DNA of 55,405 bases. Origin: Actinomycetes bacterium (GTDB lineage Bacteria; Actinomycetota; Acidimicrobiia; Acidimicrobiales; Microtrichaceae). Positions within the stretch are counted from its first letter, which is position 1, and every line of letters begins with the position of its first letter. Positions 24,284 to 32,240 of the stretch are shown piece by piece. The notes under the pieces are model-generated. The model made no database searches. It worked only from the letters and a program-made list of their open reading frames with translations, and had not been told where the DNA came from. Made by a program: the position numbers and the translations under genes. The DNA lies in the NCBI GenBank assembly GCA_029782335.1, contig JAKOVA010000287.1:1-55405 (forward strand), written 5' to 3'.

Positions 24284-24832
24284 ATGACCCACCGGAGCAA
24301 TCTCGTCGAGTTCCGAAGGCAACGGAGTTCGGACGCGTCTCCGCCACGGATCGCCGCGCTCTACGACGCGCATCTTCACCTCGTCTACGGCTACTGCCGT
24401 GCTCGTCTCAACCAGCACGACGCCGAGGACGTCACTGCCGAGGTGTTCCGCACCGCGGCCGAGCGGCTGGCGACCGACCCCGCGAGCAGCATTGATGCGG
24501 CGTGGCTCCTCGTCAGCGCCCGGAACCGGATCATCGACCGGTGGCGCCGCGAGTCACGGTGGCGTTCCCGGGCACCCGCGATCCTCTCGGCGGTCGAGGT
24601 GACCCAGCAGGACACGGCCGAGAGCTTGATGAACACGACGGTGGTCACCACCGCGCTGGATCGACTCAGCACCGACCATCGGATGGTGCTGGTGTTGCAC
24701 TACCTCGACGATCTTGCGGTCGCCGAGATCGCACCCCTTCTCGGACGGAGCCCGCGCGCCATCGAGTCGCTGTTGGCACGGGCTCGACGCGCCCTCGCTA
24801 CCGAGTTACGACGGGAGGACGATGGTGCCTGA
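24284..24832 (+). CDS. ECF-type RNA polymerase sigma factor
   Basis: 182 residues. Region 2: ALYDAHLHLVYGYCRARLNQHDAEDVTAEVFRTAAERL, with ARNRIIDRWRRESR as the -10-contact helix. Region 4: LSTDHRMVLVLHYLDDLAVAEIAPLLGRSPRAIESLLARARRAL, a helix-turn-helix for the -35 element. Regions 1 and 3 are absent, as in ECF factors. GGAG lies 8 nt before the ATG. The gene overlaps the next by 11 nt, so factor and partner are coupled. The divergent giant LuxR gene may control it. Confidence 0.9.
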   Translation: MTHRSNLVEFRRQRSSDASPPRIAALYDAHLHLVYGYCRARLNQHDAEDVTAEVFRTAAERLATDPASSIDAAWLLVSARNRIIDRWRRESRWRSRAPAILSAVEVTQQDTAESLMNTTVVTTALDRLSTDHRMVLVLHYLDDLAVAEIAPLLGRSPRAIESLLARARRALATELRREDDGA

Positions 24833-25505
24833 GCCAACCGACACCGAAGTGCGTGAGTCCCTACGTGTCGCGGCTCGGCCGCGCCCGCCTCGCGCCGAGT
24901 TCGCCGCACATCTCCGCGAGGAACTGATCCTGGGCGGCGAGGGGCTCGTGGCCCCAGACCTCGAGCCGGCGCGTGATCCAGCCACCCCGCGCCGCAGCGC
25001 GACGCGTCGCCGTCTCCTCGGAGCCGCAGCGGTCATCGCCGCCGCCGGAGCCGCGACGGGGATCGCGATCGCCCGCCACGACGTCACCCTCGCGACTCCA
25101 CCCGCCGCAACCGCCCAGCCAGCGAAACCGAGGCCCGACGGCGACGCAGCACGCCGAGCCTGTGCGACGTTCAACGAGACGGCCTTCTCACCCCGACAGC
25201 GTTTCGAGGTCGTCGGAACCGCCAACAGCACGGTCCTCGCGACCGGCGCCGACGTTGTCGACGCCGCAGAGCGGCTTCGTGGGGCCACCGAAACGCTCCG
25301 CACATCGCTGATCAGCGCCGGGGTCGCGACCGAAGACGTGCTCAGGGCCCTCGATCGGATCGAGCGCCGCACCAATCAGGCCGTCGCGTCGGCGAGCCTC
25401 CATGGAGACCTGACCGATGCGACGCGACACCTCGTCGCCGTCGACGACCGGCTCATCGAGTTGGAGACCGTTCTTGCCGGGCGTGGCCTCGGCGGATGCC
25501 TCTGA
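24822..25505 (+). CDS. Membrane-anchored anti-sigma-like protein
   Basis: 227 residues. The N-terminal cytoplasmic part has the RPRPPRAEFAAHLREEL helix common in proteins encoded directly after actinobacterial ECF factors. One membrane helix (LLGAAAVIAAAGAATGIAIA) follows, then an external domain with two Cys and a helical C-terminal region (TEDVLRALDRIERRTNQAV). The HxxxCxxC zinc motif of classical anti-sigma factors is absent. GGGAGG precedes the ATG; the overlap with the sigma gene supports a partner role, which is inference. Confidence 0.65.
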   Translation: MVPEPTDTEVRESLRVAARPRPPRAEFAAHLREELILGGEGLVAPDLEPARDPATPRRSATRRRLLGAAAVIAAAGAATGIAIARHDVTLATPPAATAQPAKPRPDGDAARRACATFNETAFSPRQRFEVVGTANSTVLATGADVVDAAERLRGATETLRTSLISAGVATEDVLRALDRIERRTNQAVASASLHGDLTDATRHLVAVDDRLIELETVLAGRGLGGCL

Positions 25506-26989
25506 TGCCGCCGAGGGTCGTCCGTCGGAGGCGACGCGCTGCGCTGCTCGTCGCCGCCGTGATGTGCATCACCGCGTGTAGCGATCGACCGGGTGACCGG
25601 CAGGCCGAGCGGCACCCGGCGACCACAACGACCGCCGCCGCGTCCGCGGCCATCCTCGCCGTGCCAACCACACCGCTGGCTTCCAGGACGATCTCGGCGT
25701 TCACCGTCCGCACCGCCGCGGGGCGACTCTTCGTCGGCGATGCGTCCGAAGGCGACACCGTCAACGTCGCTCGCCTCGATCCCGAGACCGGCGCAACCCT
25801 CGCGTCCGGGGCACTCCCCGACGTCGAACAGTGGCTACCAACACGCCACGGCGTGTTGGTGCTGCATCGTGATCGCCACAGCTACAACGTCTACGACCTC
25901 GACACCCTGGTCCTCCGCCATCGCTTCAGCGCCCCGGGCGACGCGATCGCAGCCCTGTATCTCGAAGCGGACTCCGGCGAGGCCACCTGGGTGGGAGCGC
26001 GACGGCGCGACGACGATCAGCTCGCAGGGCGGTTCACGGCGATGTCGGCGATCCGCCTGGACCTAGAGACGGGCAGCGCGGTCGAATCCCACGACACGCC
26101 GCCGTGCGGTCCCTATGCCGTCGTTCAGGTCCATCGGGTCCTCGCGATGGAACTGGCGTGCGCCTACCAGTTGGCGATCCTCGATCTCCGTACCGGCACC
26201 GTGACGACCGGTGCGGCGTTTCCCGCCTCCGGTGCGCCGGCGGCTGTCGGCGACGATGTGTGGTTCCGTTGGGACACGTTCGGTTATCTCGGTCGGGCAC
26301 CCCGAGTGGCGTCACCCGGAGCGCTCGACCGTTTCGAGACGCTCGATCTGAACACCAGCTCTCCGGTAATCAGCGACCTCGGCGCGATGCTTCCCGTCGC
26401 AGGCGACGTTTGGATCGTCGGCTATCCGGCGGACGGCAGCGATCCGGTGCTGTTCCGCGTCGATCGCCGGCGATTCGTGGTCACGGCACGCGCTCGGGTG
26501 CCCGGGCCGGTGGCCTTCCTCAACGGCCGGGGATACACCGTCCGTGGCGGCGCCGTCGAAACCTTCGACCCCAAGGCGGTCAGCGGGAACCCACCCGCTC
26601 GCACCGTCCGTCCGACGCTCGGGCCTCCCCCGGCGGCCCGTCCCGAATCCCCCGAGGAGGCCGCTGTCGTCGACGCGTTCTCAACGGTCTGGAACGTTTC
26701 GGTCCCCAACGACGTGGTTGCCCCGCTGCTCGGCAACGATCCCACGTTGCTCGAAACGCGGCGCCGACTCGTCGAACTGGTCACCAAGCTGTACCCGGGC
26801 GTCCGGGTTCGGATCACTGCCATCGACGTCACCGACGGGCGCGCGTCGATCTCCTATGTCTTCCTCCGCGACGACACGCTGATCTTCGCCCCCTTCACCG
26901 CGTCGCTCGATTTCGTCGACGGCCGATGGCAGGTCAGCCGCGAAGCGGTGTGCCAGCTCGCGTTGAAAGCCGCCGTCCCGGGTTGCTGA
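25505..26989 (+). CDS. Lipoprotein with propeller-like domain, third gene of the sigma operon
   Basis: 494 residues. Arg-rich n-region, hydrophobic stretch and lipobox CITAC, then a Thr/Ala linker. The following 320 residues show repeated short beta-strand patterns (DVEQWLPTRHGVLVLHRD, AVGDDVWFRWDTFGYL, VAGDVWIVGYPADGSD) consistent with a beta-propeller. A C-terminal NTF2-like alpha+beta region of about 110 residues follows (EEAAVVDAFSTVWNV...). Its ATG overlaps the previous stop (TGATG); a second ATG 9 nt earlier is possible. As the third gene it may be the signal input for the anti-sigma protein; that is inference. Confidence 0.75.
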   Translation: MPPRVVRRRRRAALLVAAVMCITACSDRPGDRQAERHPATTTTAAASAAILAVPTTPLASRTISAFTVRTAAGRLFVGDASEGDTVNVARLDPETGATLASGALPDVEQWLPTRHGVLVLHRDRHSYNVYDLDTLVLRHRFSAPGDAIAALYLEADSGEATWVGARRRDDDQLAGRFTAMSAIRLDLETGSAVESHDTPPCGPYAVVQVHRVLAMELACAYQLAILDLRTGTVTTGAAFPASGAPAAVGDDVWFRWDTFGYLGRAPRVASPGALDRFETLDLNTSSPVISDLGAMLPVAGDVWIVGYPADGSDPVLFRVDRRRFVVTARARVPGPVAFLNGRGYTVRGGAVETFDPKAVSGNPPARTVRPTLGPPPAARPESPEEAAVVDAFSTVWNVSVPNDVVAPLLGNDPTLLETRRRLVELVTKLYPGVRVRITAIDVTDGRASISYVFLRDDTLIFAPFTASLDFVDGRWQVSREAVCQLALKAAVPGC

Positions 26990-27014
26990 GCGTCCTGAGC
27001 GCGAGACTGCGGCC

Positions 27015-27638
27015 ATGGACGACGTCGCCGCCACCCTCCATCACGCCGACTCCGACCTCGAGATCCACAAACTCGTCGTCGGGCCGATGGACAACAACGT
27101 GTTCGTGCTCCGCTGTCGGCACACCGGCGACGCCGTACTCATCGACGCGGCGAATGAGCATGAACGACTTCTGGAGCTCGCCCGGCGGCTCGGCGTGCGT
27201 CGGGTGCTCGAGACCCACGGCCATTGGGATCACATCCAGGCGGTGGTCGAGATGCGCGACGCGGGCTATTCCGTCGGTGTCACCGCAGAGGATGCGGCGA
27301 TGCTCCCCAGCTATGACGAGGTCCTCGAGCACGACTCGGTCATCAACGTCGGCGAACTCCGCCTCCGCACGATCCACACGCCCGGGCATACCCCGGGGTC
27401 GATGTCGTTCCACGTCGAAGGCAAACCGCTGTTGTTCTCGGGCGACACGCTGTTTCCCGGCGGTCCGGGCAATACGAGCTTCGAGGGTGGCGACTTCCCC
27501 ACGATCATCCGCTCGATCGACCGGTTGTTGTTCGCCCCCCTCGACGCCGAGACGATCGTGATGCCCGGCCACGGCGCTGACACGACGATCGGCGCCGAGC
27601 GGCCACACCTCGACGAGTGGGTCGAACGCGGCTGGTAG
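27015..27638 (+). CDS. MBL-fold metallo-hydrolase, glyoxalase II-like
   Basis: 207 residues. The zinc motif THGHWDH (His-x-His-x-Asp-His), then HTPGHTPGSM, FSGDTLFPGG with the bridging Asp, and PGHG near the end give the complete metal set. Length and order match the short glyoxalase II-like/persulfide dioxygenase-like group rather than beta-lactamases. It is 25 nt after the sigma-operon lipoprotein and could be transcribed with it. Substrate is unknown; thioester hydrolysis is the family norm. Confidence 0.85.
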   Translation: MDDVAATLHHADSDLEIHKLVVGPMDNNVFVLRCRHTGDAVLIDAANEHERLLELARRLGVRRVLETHGHWDHIQAVVEMRDAGYSVGVTAEDAAMLPSYDEVLEHDSVINVGELRLRTIHTPGHTPGSMSFHVEGKPLLFSGDTLFPGGPGNTSFEGGDFPTIIRSIDRLLFAPLDAETIVMPGHGADTTIGAERPHLDEWVERGW

Positions 27639-27678
27639 CGGCCGACGACCGCCCAAGCCGGTCAGTCGGGCCGGTCGG

Positions 27679-28152
27679 TCAGGCCTGGCCCTTCAGCTTC
27701 ATCCCGACCTTCCAGACCATGACGAACACGGTCGCGATGACGATCGCCGTGTCGAGGTACGCGAAGCGCACGATGAGGGCACGGAGGTTTGACTCCTCCG
27801 CCGTGTCGCCGTTGCGGATGGCCTGCGCCAGCGCACGGTTCTTCGGGGCGAACACCGTGATACCCAACGCCGCGCCGATGATGACCGCAGCGAAGCCGAT
27901 CGACACGAACGTGCTGGCGAACGAGTAGCTGTCGAGGACGAGCGCGATGCCGGTGAGGAGAATCACGACCCCCGCCGCGTTGTACAGCACCCGAGCGAGG
28001 CGGACACCGCCCTCGGCCCACCACAGGCGGACGTCGGTCGACGCCTTCGCAACGGTGGGCACGACGAAGAGTTGGGTGAAGTTGGCACCGAGCCAGGCAC
28101 ACGCCGCCACGATGTGGAGCGCGAGGAGGGTGTTTTTCAAGCCTTCCGACAT
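27679..28152 (-). CDS. Integral membrane protein, four helices (DUF2269/CopD-like)
   Basis: 157 residues with four hydrophobic segments: LLALHIVAACAWLGANFTQLFVV, NAAGVVILLTGIALVL, VSIGFAAVIIGAALGITVF and LDTAIVIATVFVMVWKV. The opening His in LLALHIVAACAWLG resembles DUF2269/CopD-type heme or copper membrane proteins; the match is by pattern only. A TAGCGT box, which overlaps the stop codon of the upstream DUF4184 gene, lies 7 nt before the ATG, so it may have its own leaderless transcript. Confidence 0.7.
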   Translation of the reverse strand: MSEGLKNTLLALHIVAACAWLGANFTQLFVVPTVAKASTDVRLWWAEGGVRLARVLYNAAGVVILLTGIALVLDSYSFASTFVSIGFAAVIIGAALGITVFAPKNRALAQAIRNGDTAEESNLRALIVRFAYLDTAIVIATVFVMVWKVGMKLKGQA

Positions 28153-28159
28153 GGGCGTG

Positions 28160-28165
28160 ACGCTA
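28160..28165 (-). promoter_or_regulatory. Candidate -10 box for the four-helix membrane protein
   Basis: TAGCGT on the minus strand, 7 nt before the ATG at 28152; it overlaps the TAG stop of the upstream gene. Confidence 0.4.
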
Positions 28166-28999
28166 TCGGGCGCGACCCGTCGCGCCGGACGCGCGCTCTG
28201 AACCCGCTGTTCTGACGGCACCGGAAACGGTGAGCGACGCCAGCACGACGCCGACGAAGAGCACCCACCAACCCGAGATGATGGCGACCGAGTCGCGCTC
28301 GACCAGGAAACGGCCGCTGCGGGACTCGAGACGCGTTGAGGCGTACCCCACTGCGATCACCGATGCCGCCGCGACGATCAGCCAGAAGCACGCCGTCGCG
28401 ACGGGCGACAGGGACGCCTCGGGGAGCGACGGGTCGCGGAAGCGCCGCATGCGGCCCCACCGAGCCAGGACCAGGAGCGTGACCACTGCCAACACAACCG
28501 AACCGCCGTACTGAAGCGCCGAGTACACGTGGATCGAACGGCCGCCCACCGAGCCGACCGTGCGTGCGAACACGGCGGGCAACGCCTGGACCGCGGCGCC
28601 GTCGCTGTGGGTGAACGAATCGAGGACCAGGTGGGTGAGGATGCCGACCACAGCGCTCAGCAGCGATCTCCACCACGGGTATCGCACACCCGCCAACGCC
28701 CGATAGTCACGCAGGTGGAACACGCCCAGGTCGGGCACCGTGAGCGGAACGACCGCCAGCAGCACCCGTCGTACGACCCACGTCAGCGCCACGGTCGCGA
28801 CCGCGAGCACGAGCAGGTTCTGGAGACGATGTCCGTTGAACCACAGCGGCGTGCCCGACGGCCCGTACCAACCGTGGGTGATGTAGGCGAGATCGGGTGC
28901 CGCGGAGCCGACCGCCAGCGCCACCCCGTCGGTATGGCCGCCCCAGCGCCGCGCGATCGGCAGGACCGGCGCCTGGTGGGCGAGAAACGTGAGCGGCAC
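28163..28999 (-). CDS. DUF4184-family membrane protein
   Basis: 278 residues. PLTFLAHQAPVLPIARRW with GSAAPDLAY at the start, and WRSLLSAVVGILTHLVLDSFTH in the middle, match DUF4184 proteins, which carry conserved His/Asp residues in or near membrane helices. Several further hydrophobic segments follow (SVVLAVVTLLVLARWG, ACFWLIVAAASVIAVGYA, ISGWWVLFVGVVLASLTV). Function unknown; relatives are sometimes compared with membrane-bound metal-dependent hydrolases. The GTG start aligns with the family start. It is divergent from sufS. Confidence 0.8.
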   Translation of the reverse strand: MPLTFLAHQAPVLPIARRWGGHTDGVALAVGSAAPDLAYITHGWYGPSGTPLWFNGHRLQNLLVLAVATVALTWVVRRVLLAVVPLTVPDLGVFHLRDYRALAGVRYPWWRSLLSAVVGILTHLVLDSFTHSDGAAVQALPAVFARTVGSVGGRSIHVYSALQYGGSVVLAVVTLLVLARWGRMRRFRDPSLPEASLSPVATACFWLIVAAASVIAVGYASTRLESRSGRFLVERDSVAIISGWWVLFVGVVLASLTVSGAVRTAGSERASGATGRAR

Positions 29000-29066
29000 C
29001 CCGCCAGGGTCCCATACGCCGATGTTGCACCACCGGCAGCTATTACCACGGTGGAGTTCGGAGAAA

Positions 29067-29072
29067 TAGACT
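29067..29072 (+). promoter_or_regulatory. Candidate -10 box of sufS
   Basis: TAGACT, 7 nt before the GTG at 29080, in an A-rich patch (GAGAAATAGACT). Confidence 0.5.
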
Positions 29073-29079
29073 GGGCGAA

Positions 29080-30366
29080 GTGAGCGAACTCCGAACGTCC
29101 GACGGTGTCGCCCCTCCTCGCGAGCCGACGGAGTTCGACCCGATCGACACCATTCGGGTGAAGGCCGACTTCCCGATCTTCTCGGCGGCCGCCAACGACG
29201 GCCTCGTCTACCTCGACTCGGCAGCGACGTCGCAGAAGCCCCGACAGGTCCTCGACGCGATGCGCACGTTCTACGAGACGACGAACGCGAACGTTGCCCG
29301 AGGTGTCTATGCGATCGCCGAGGAAGCAACGAACCAACTCGAGGGGGCACGGCGGCGAGTCGCCCGCTTCATCGGAGCACCGTCCGCCGACGAGGTGATC
29401 TTCACCAAGAACGCGACCGAGTCGCTCAACCTCGTGGCCGGCTCCTGGGGTCGAGCCAACCTCGCGTCCGGCGATGTTGTCGTTCTCACCGAACTCGAGC
29501 ACCACGCCAACATCGTTCCCTGGCAGATGCTCGCCGCCGAGCGAGAGCTCGAGATCCGTTGGATCCCCGTCGGGAGCGACGGGCTGCTCGATCTCGGGCA
29601 CCTCGACCAACTCCTCGATGGGGCACGCATCGTCGGGCTCTCGGCGATGTCGAACGTTCTGGGGACGCTCACACCGGTCCGGACCATCACCGACGCGGCG
29701 CACGCGGCGGGCGCCGTCGTCTCGGTCGACGCGTGCCAGTTCGTCCCCCACAATCGAACCAACGTCCTCGACATGGGTGCCGACTTCATCTCCTTCTCCG
29801 CCCACAAGATGTGCGGACCCACCGGCGTCGGAGTCCTGTGGGGTCGCGCTGAGCTTCTCGACGCCATGCCGCCGTTCCTCGGCGGCGGCGGCATGATCGA
29901 CAACGTCACCGCCGAGGGATTCACCCCCGCTCCGCTCCCCCACAAGTTCGAGGCCGGAACACCCCCAATCGCCGAGGCCGTCGGGCTCGGCGCGGCGATC
30001 GACTACCTCGAGTCGATCGGCATGGACGCGATCCGTCACCACGAAATCGCGCTGACCGGGTACGCGCTGCGCACGCTCAGCGAGCGCTTCGGCGACTCGA
30101 TCACCATTCACGGCCCCGCTGATCCCCACGCCCGTGGCGGGGTGTTCTCGCTCGCCCTCAACGGCGTCCACCCTCACGACATCTCCCAGGTGCTCGACAG
30201 CCACAAGGTGTGTGTCCGCGCCGGCCACCACTGCGCCAAGCCCCTGATGCGAGTTCTCGATGTCGGCGCGACGGCGCGAGCATCGGTGTACCTGTACAAC
30301 GACGAATCGGACATCGACGCGCTCGCCGACGCGCTCGCCGAGGCCGACTCGTTCTTCGCCTTCTAG
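29080..30366 (+). CDS. sufS: Cysteine desulfurase, SufS type
   Basis: 428 residues. FPIFSAAANDGLVYLDSAATSQKP start, ELEHHANIVPWQ (His stacking on PLP), PLP lysine Lys243 in FSAHKMCGPTG, and the persulfide cysteine Cys385 in RAGHHCAKPLM. It removes sulfur from cysteine and passes it to SufU, encoded 7 nt downstream, for Fe-S cluster assembly. SufBCD are not in the window, so they must lie elsewhere or another scaffold is used. Leaderless start after TAGACT. Confidence 0.95.
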   Translation: MSELRTSDGVAPPREPTEFDPIDTIRVKADFPIFSAAANDGLVYLDSAATSQKPRQVLDAMRTFYETTNANVARGVYAIAEEATNQLEGARRRVARFIGAPSADEVIFTKNATESLNLVAGSWGRANLASGDVVVLTELEHHANIVPWQMLAAERELEIRWIPVGSDGLLDLGHLDQLLDGARIVGLSAMSNVLGTLTPVRTITDAAHAAGAVVSVDACQFVPHNRTNVLDMGADFISFSAHKMCGPTGVGVLWGRAELLDAMPPFLGGGGMIDNVTAEGFTPAPLPHKFEAGTPPIAEAVGLGAAIDYLESIGMDAIRHHEIALTGYALRTLSERFGDSITIHGPADPHARGGVFSLALNGVHPHDISQVLDSHKVCVRAGHHCAKPLMRVLDVGATARASVYLYNDESDIDALADALAEADSFFAF

Positions 30367-30373
30367 GAGGGCC

Positions 30374-30871
30374 ATGTCCGGCCTTGAAGACCTCTACCGT
30401 GAGATCATCCTCGACCACTACCGCTCACCGCGGAACCGAGGCGAACTCGCGGTACCCCCGGCCCACCGAGCGGAGGGCTTCAACCCGCTCTGTGGCGACG
30501 AGGTCGTCGTGTATCTCACCCTCGACGATCCCTCGAAGGGCTCCGATGCGGTGATCACCGAAATCCGCATCGGCGGTCAGGGCTGTTCGATCAGCCAGGC
30601 GTCGGCATCGATGATGTCGGCGGCGGCAACCGGCAAGACCCTCGGCGAGGTGGCGGAGCTCACCACAGCGTTCAAGACGATGATGTCGATCCACGAGAAC
30701 GCCCTCGAGGGTGAGGCGGACCCGGTCCCCGATCCCGAGGACGTCCCCGACGTCGACCTCGGCGACCTCGAGGCGCTGCGCGGCGTCGTGAAGTTCCCGG
30801 TCCGCATCAAGTGCGCGACCCTCTCGTGGAACACGCTCAGCCAGGGCATCGCTGAGGCGACCGCGAACTAG
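30374..30871 (+). CDS. sufU: Fe-S assembly sulfurtransferase SufU
   Basis: 165 residues. YREIILDHYRSPRNRGEL start; zinc ligands visible as Cys40 and Asp42 (NPLCGDE), Cys71 (GQGCSIS) and Cys147 (RIKCATLSW). The 18-21 residue insert before the last Cys (EADPVPDPEDVPDVDLGDLEAL) is the mark of SufU as opposed to IscU. It accepts persulfide from SufS. AGGAGG lies 3 nt before the ATG. Co-transcribed with sufS. Confidence 0.94.
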   Translation: MSGLEDLYREIILDHYRSPRNRGELAVPPAHRAEGFNPLCGDEVVVYLTLDDPSKGSDAVITEIRIGGQGCSISQASASMMSAAATGKTLGEVAELTTAFKTMMSIHENALEGEADPVPDPEDVPDVDLGDLEALRGVVKFPVRIKCATLSWNTLSQGIAEATAN

Positions 30872-30976
30872 CACGCCACCGTCCCCGCCCGCTCGCCGCG
30901 ATCCGATTCCTCGGCGCAGCGTCGTCGAAGCAGCACTAGCCTGCGGACATTCCTTCGCCGCGTCTTGGGGGTGTCG

Positions 30977-32230
30977 ATGCAGCGTGTGAGAAGGTCCCAA
31001 CGGCTCCGTGCCGCCATCGCAGCCGTCGTCGCACTGGCTGCGGCAGGGTGTTCGCCGACGACGGTGAACCACGCCTGGGTCACTCGTCAGTTCGCCCGAA
31101 CGGTCAGCGGCGACACGACGGTGATCTACGCGGGTGCGTGGACGAGCAACCGATTCTTCGTCGCCTTGCGCGCCGAGTCGTCGCCGACGCCGGCCGGCGA
31201 CATCCGCTTCTTCCCGAGATCCGGGCCCGGCGGCACGGTCCTGGGCTCCCCGCAGATCGTCCCGTCCACCGCCGCGGGCTTCCAGGTGTTCGGGGACCCC
31301 AACGGTCATCTCGTCGGCACCGGGGTCTCGACCGTCGCGTTCTTCGCGGAGGACAACGGTGTGTGGGCACCGGCAGGCTCGTTCACTTTGCCGGCAGACC
31401 TCCGCCTCAGCGGCCTCACCGACGAGTGGCTCGTCGCGAATCGGGCACCCGGCCACCCCTCGTACCCGGCGGGTGAGGTCCGGGTGTACGCGCTGTCGAT
31501 GGTCGGCACGAACGTGACCGCAACGTTGGCGGCAACGCTCACACCGAGCAGCACCCTCAGCCCCGATCAGCTCGCGGGCTTCGGTATTCGCGCCGTCATC
31601 GACGGTGACCTGATCGCTGTCGCCGGGGGAGGCGGGGCCGCTCCCGCCCCCGGGTACGTCCAGTTGTTCCGCAACGTCGGAGGCATCTGGAGCGCCGCCG
31701 GTCTGCTCGGCGGCCAGGCGGGCGACCCGCAGAGCTTCGGCCTGACCCTCGCCGTCGACGACGGTCCGACCGTCGACCGGGTTGCGCTCGCACCGCAGGT
31801 CGACACGGGACCCCGGATCGGGGTGTGGAGCGACACCGGAAGCGGCTTCAACCTCGAAGCCTCGATCCAGGACCCGACGACGTCGTCGCCGCCGTATTTC
31901 GGAGCTGCGATCGCGCTCGACGGAAACCGTCTGTCCACCACCATGCGCAACACGTCGGTCCCTTCCGCCGACCCGTCGCACGACCCCGTCAACGTGGCGA
32001 CAATCGGGATCTTCCGGCGTAGCAACAGCGGCAACTGGCCACTCGAGAAGGAGGTGAAGACCCACACGAACCCGGCGCCTGCCGGGATCACGTCTTCAGT
32101 TCCGCTCTGGCTTCAGATGTCAGGAACCAACATCGCGGTGACCCAACTGGTGACCCCCGACCCGCCGCCGGGATGCCCGTTCCCGTGTTTCGTCATGGGA
32201 ATGGAGGCCTGGGCGATCGGTCGCACCTGA
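30977..32230 (+). CDS. Lipoprotein with beta-repeat (propeller-like) domain
   Basis: 417 residues. Signal peptide with lipobox LAAAGC, then strand-rich repeats of 45-55 residues that pair a name-like GDPNGHLVGTG or VDDGPTVDRVALAPQ segment with GVWSDTGSGF, like FG-GAP or integrin-type repeats. I cannot place it in a named family. GGGGG before the ATG serves as Shine-Dalgarno; GTG 30971 is an alternative start. A TAGCCT box at 30937-30942 could give a 28-nt leader. Extracytoplasmic and of unknown role. Confidence 0.7.
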   Translation: MQRVRRSQRLRAAIAAVVALAAAGCSPTTVNHAWVTRQFARTVSGDTTVIYAGAWTSNRFFVALRAESSPTPAGDIRFFPRSGPGGTVLGSPQIVPSTAAGFQVFGDPNGHLVGTGVSTVAFFAEDNGVWAPAGSFTLPADLRLSGLTDEWLVANRAPGHPSYPAGEVRVYALSMVGTNVTATLAATLTPSSTLSPDQLAGFGIRAVIDGDLIAVAGGGGAAPAPGYVQLFRNVGGIWSAAGLLGGQAGDPQSFGLTLAVDDGPTVDRVALAPQVDTGPRIGVWSDTGSGFNLEASIQDPTTSSPPYFGAAIALDGNRLSTTMRNTSVPSADPSHDPVNVATIGIFRRSNSGNWPLEKEVKTHTNPAPAGITSSVPLWLQMSGTNIAVTQLVTPDPPPGCPFPCFVMGMEAWAIGRT

Positions 32231-32240
32231 GCACCTCGAT

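Noticed and set aside
28783-30375. 530-codon open frame antisense to sufS
   Set aside because: Shadow of a well-supported gene in high-G+C DNA; composition is Arg/Val/Asp-rich and no family pattern is visible.
30425-32065. 546-codon open frame antisense to sufU and the lipoprotein
   Set aside because: Runs across two real genes and the gap between them; no recognisable domain.
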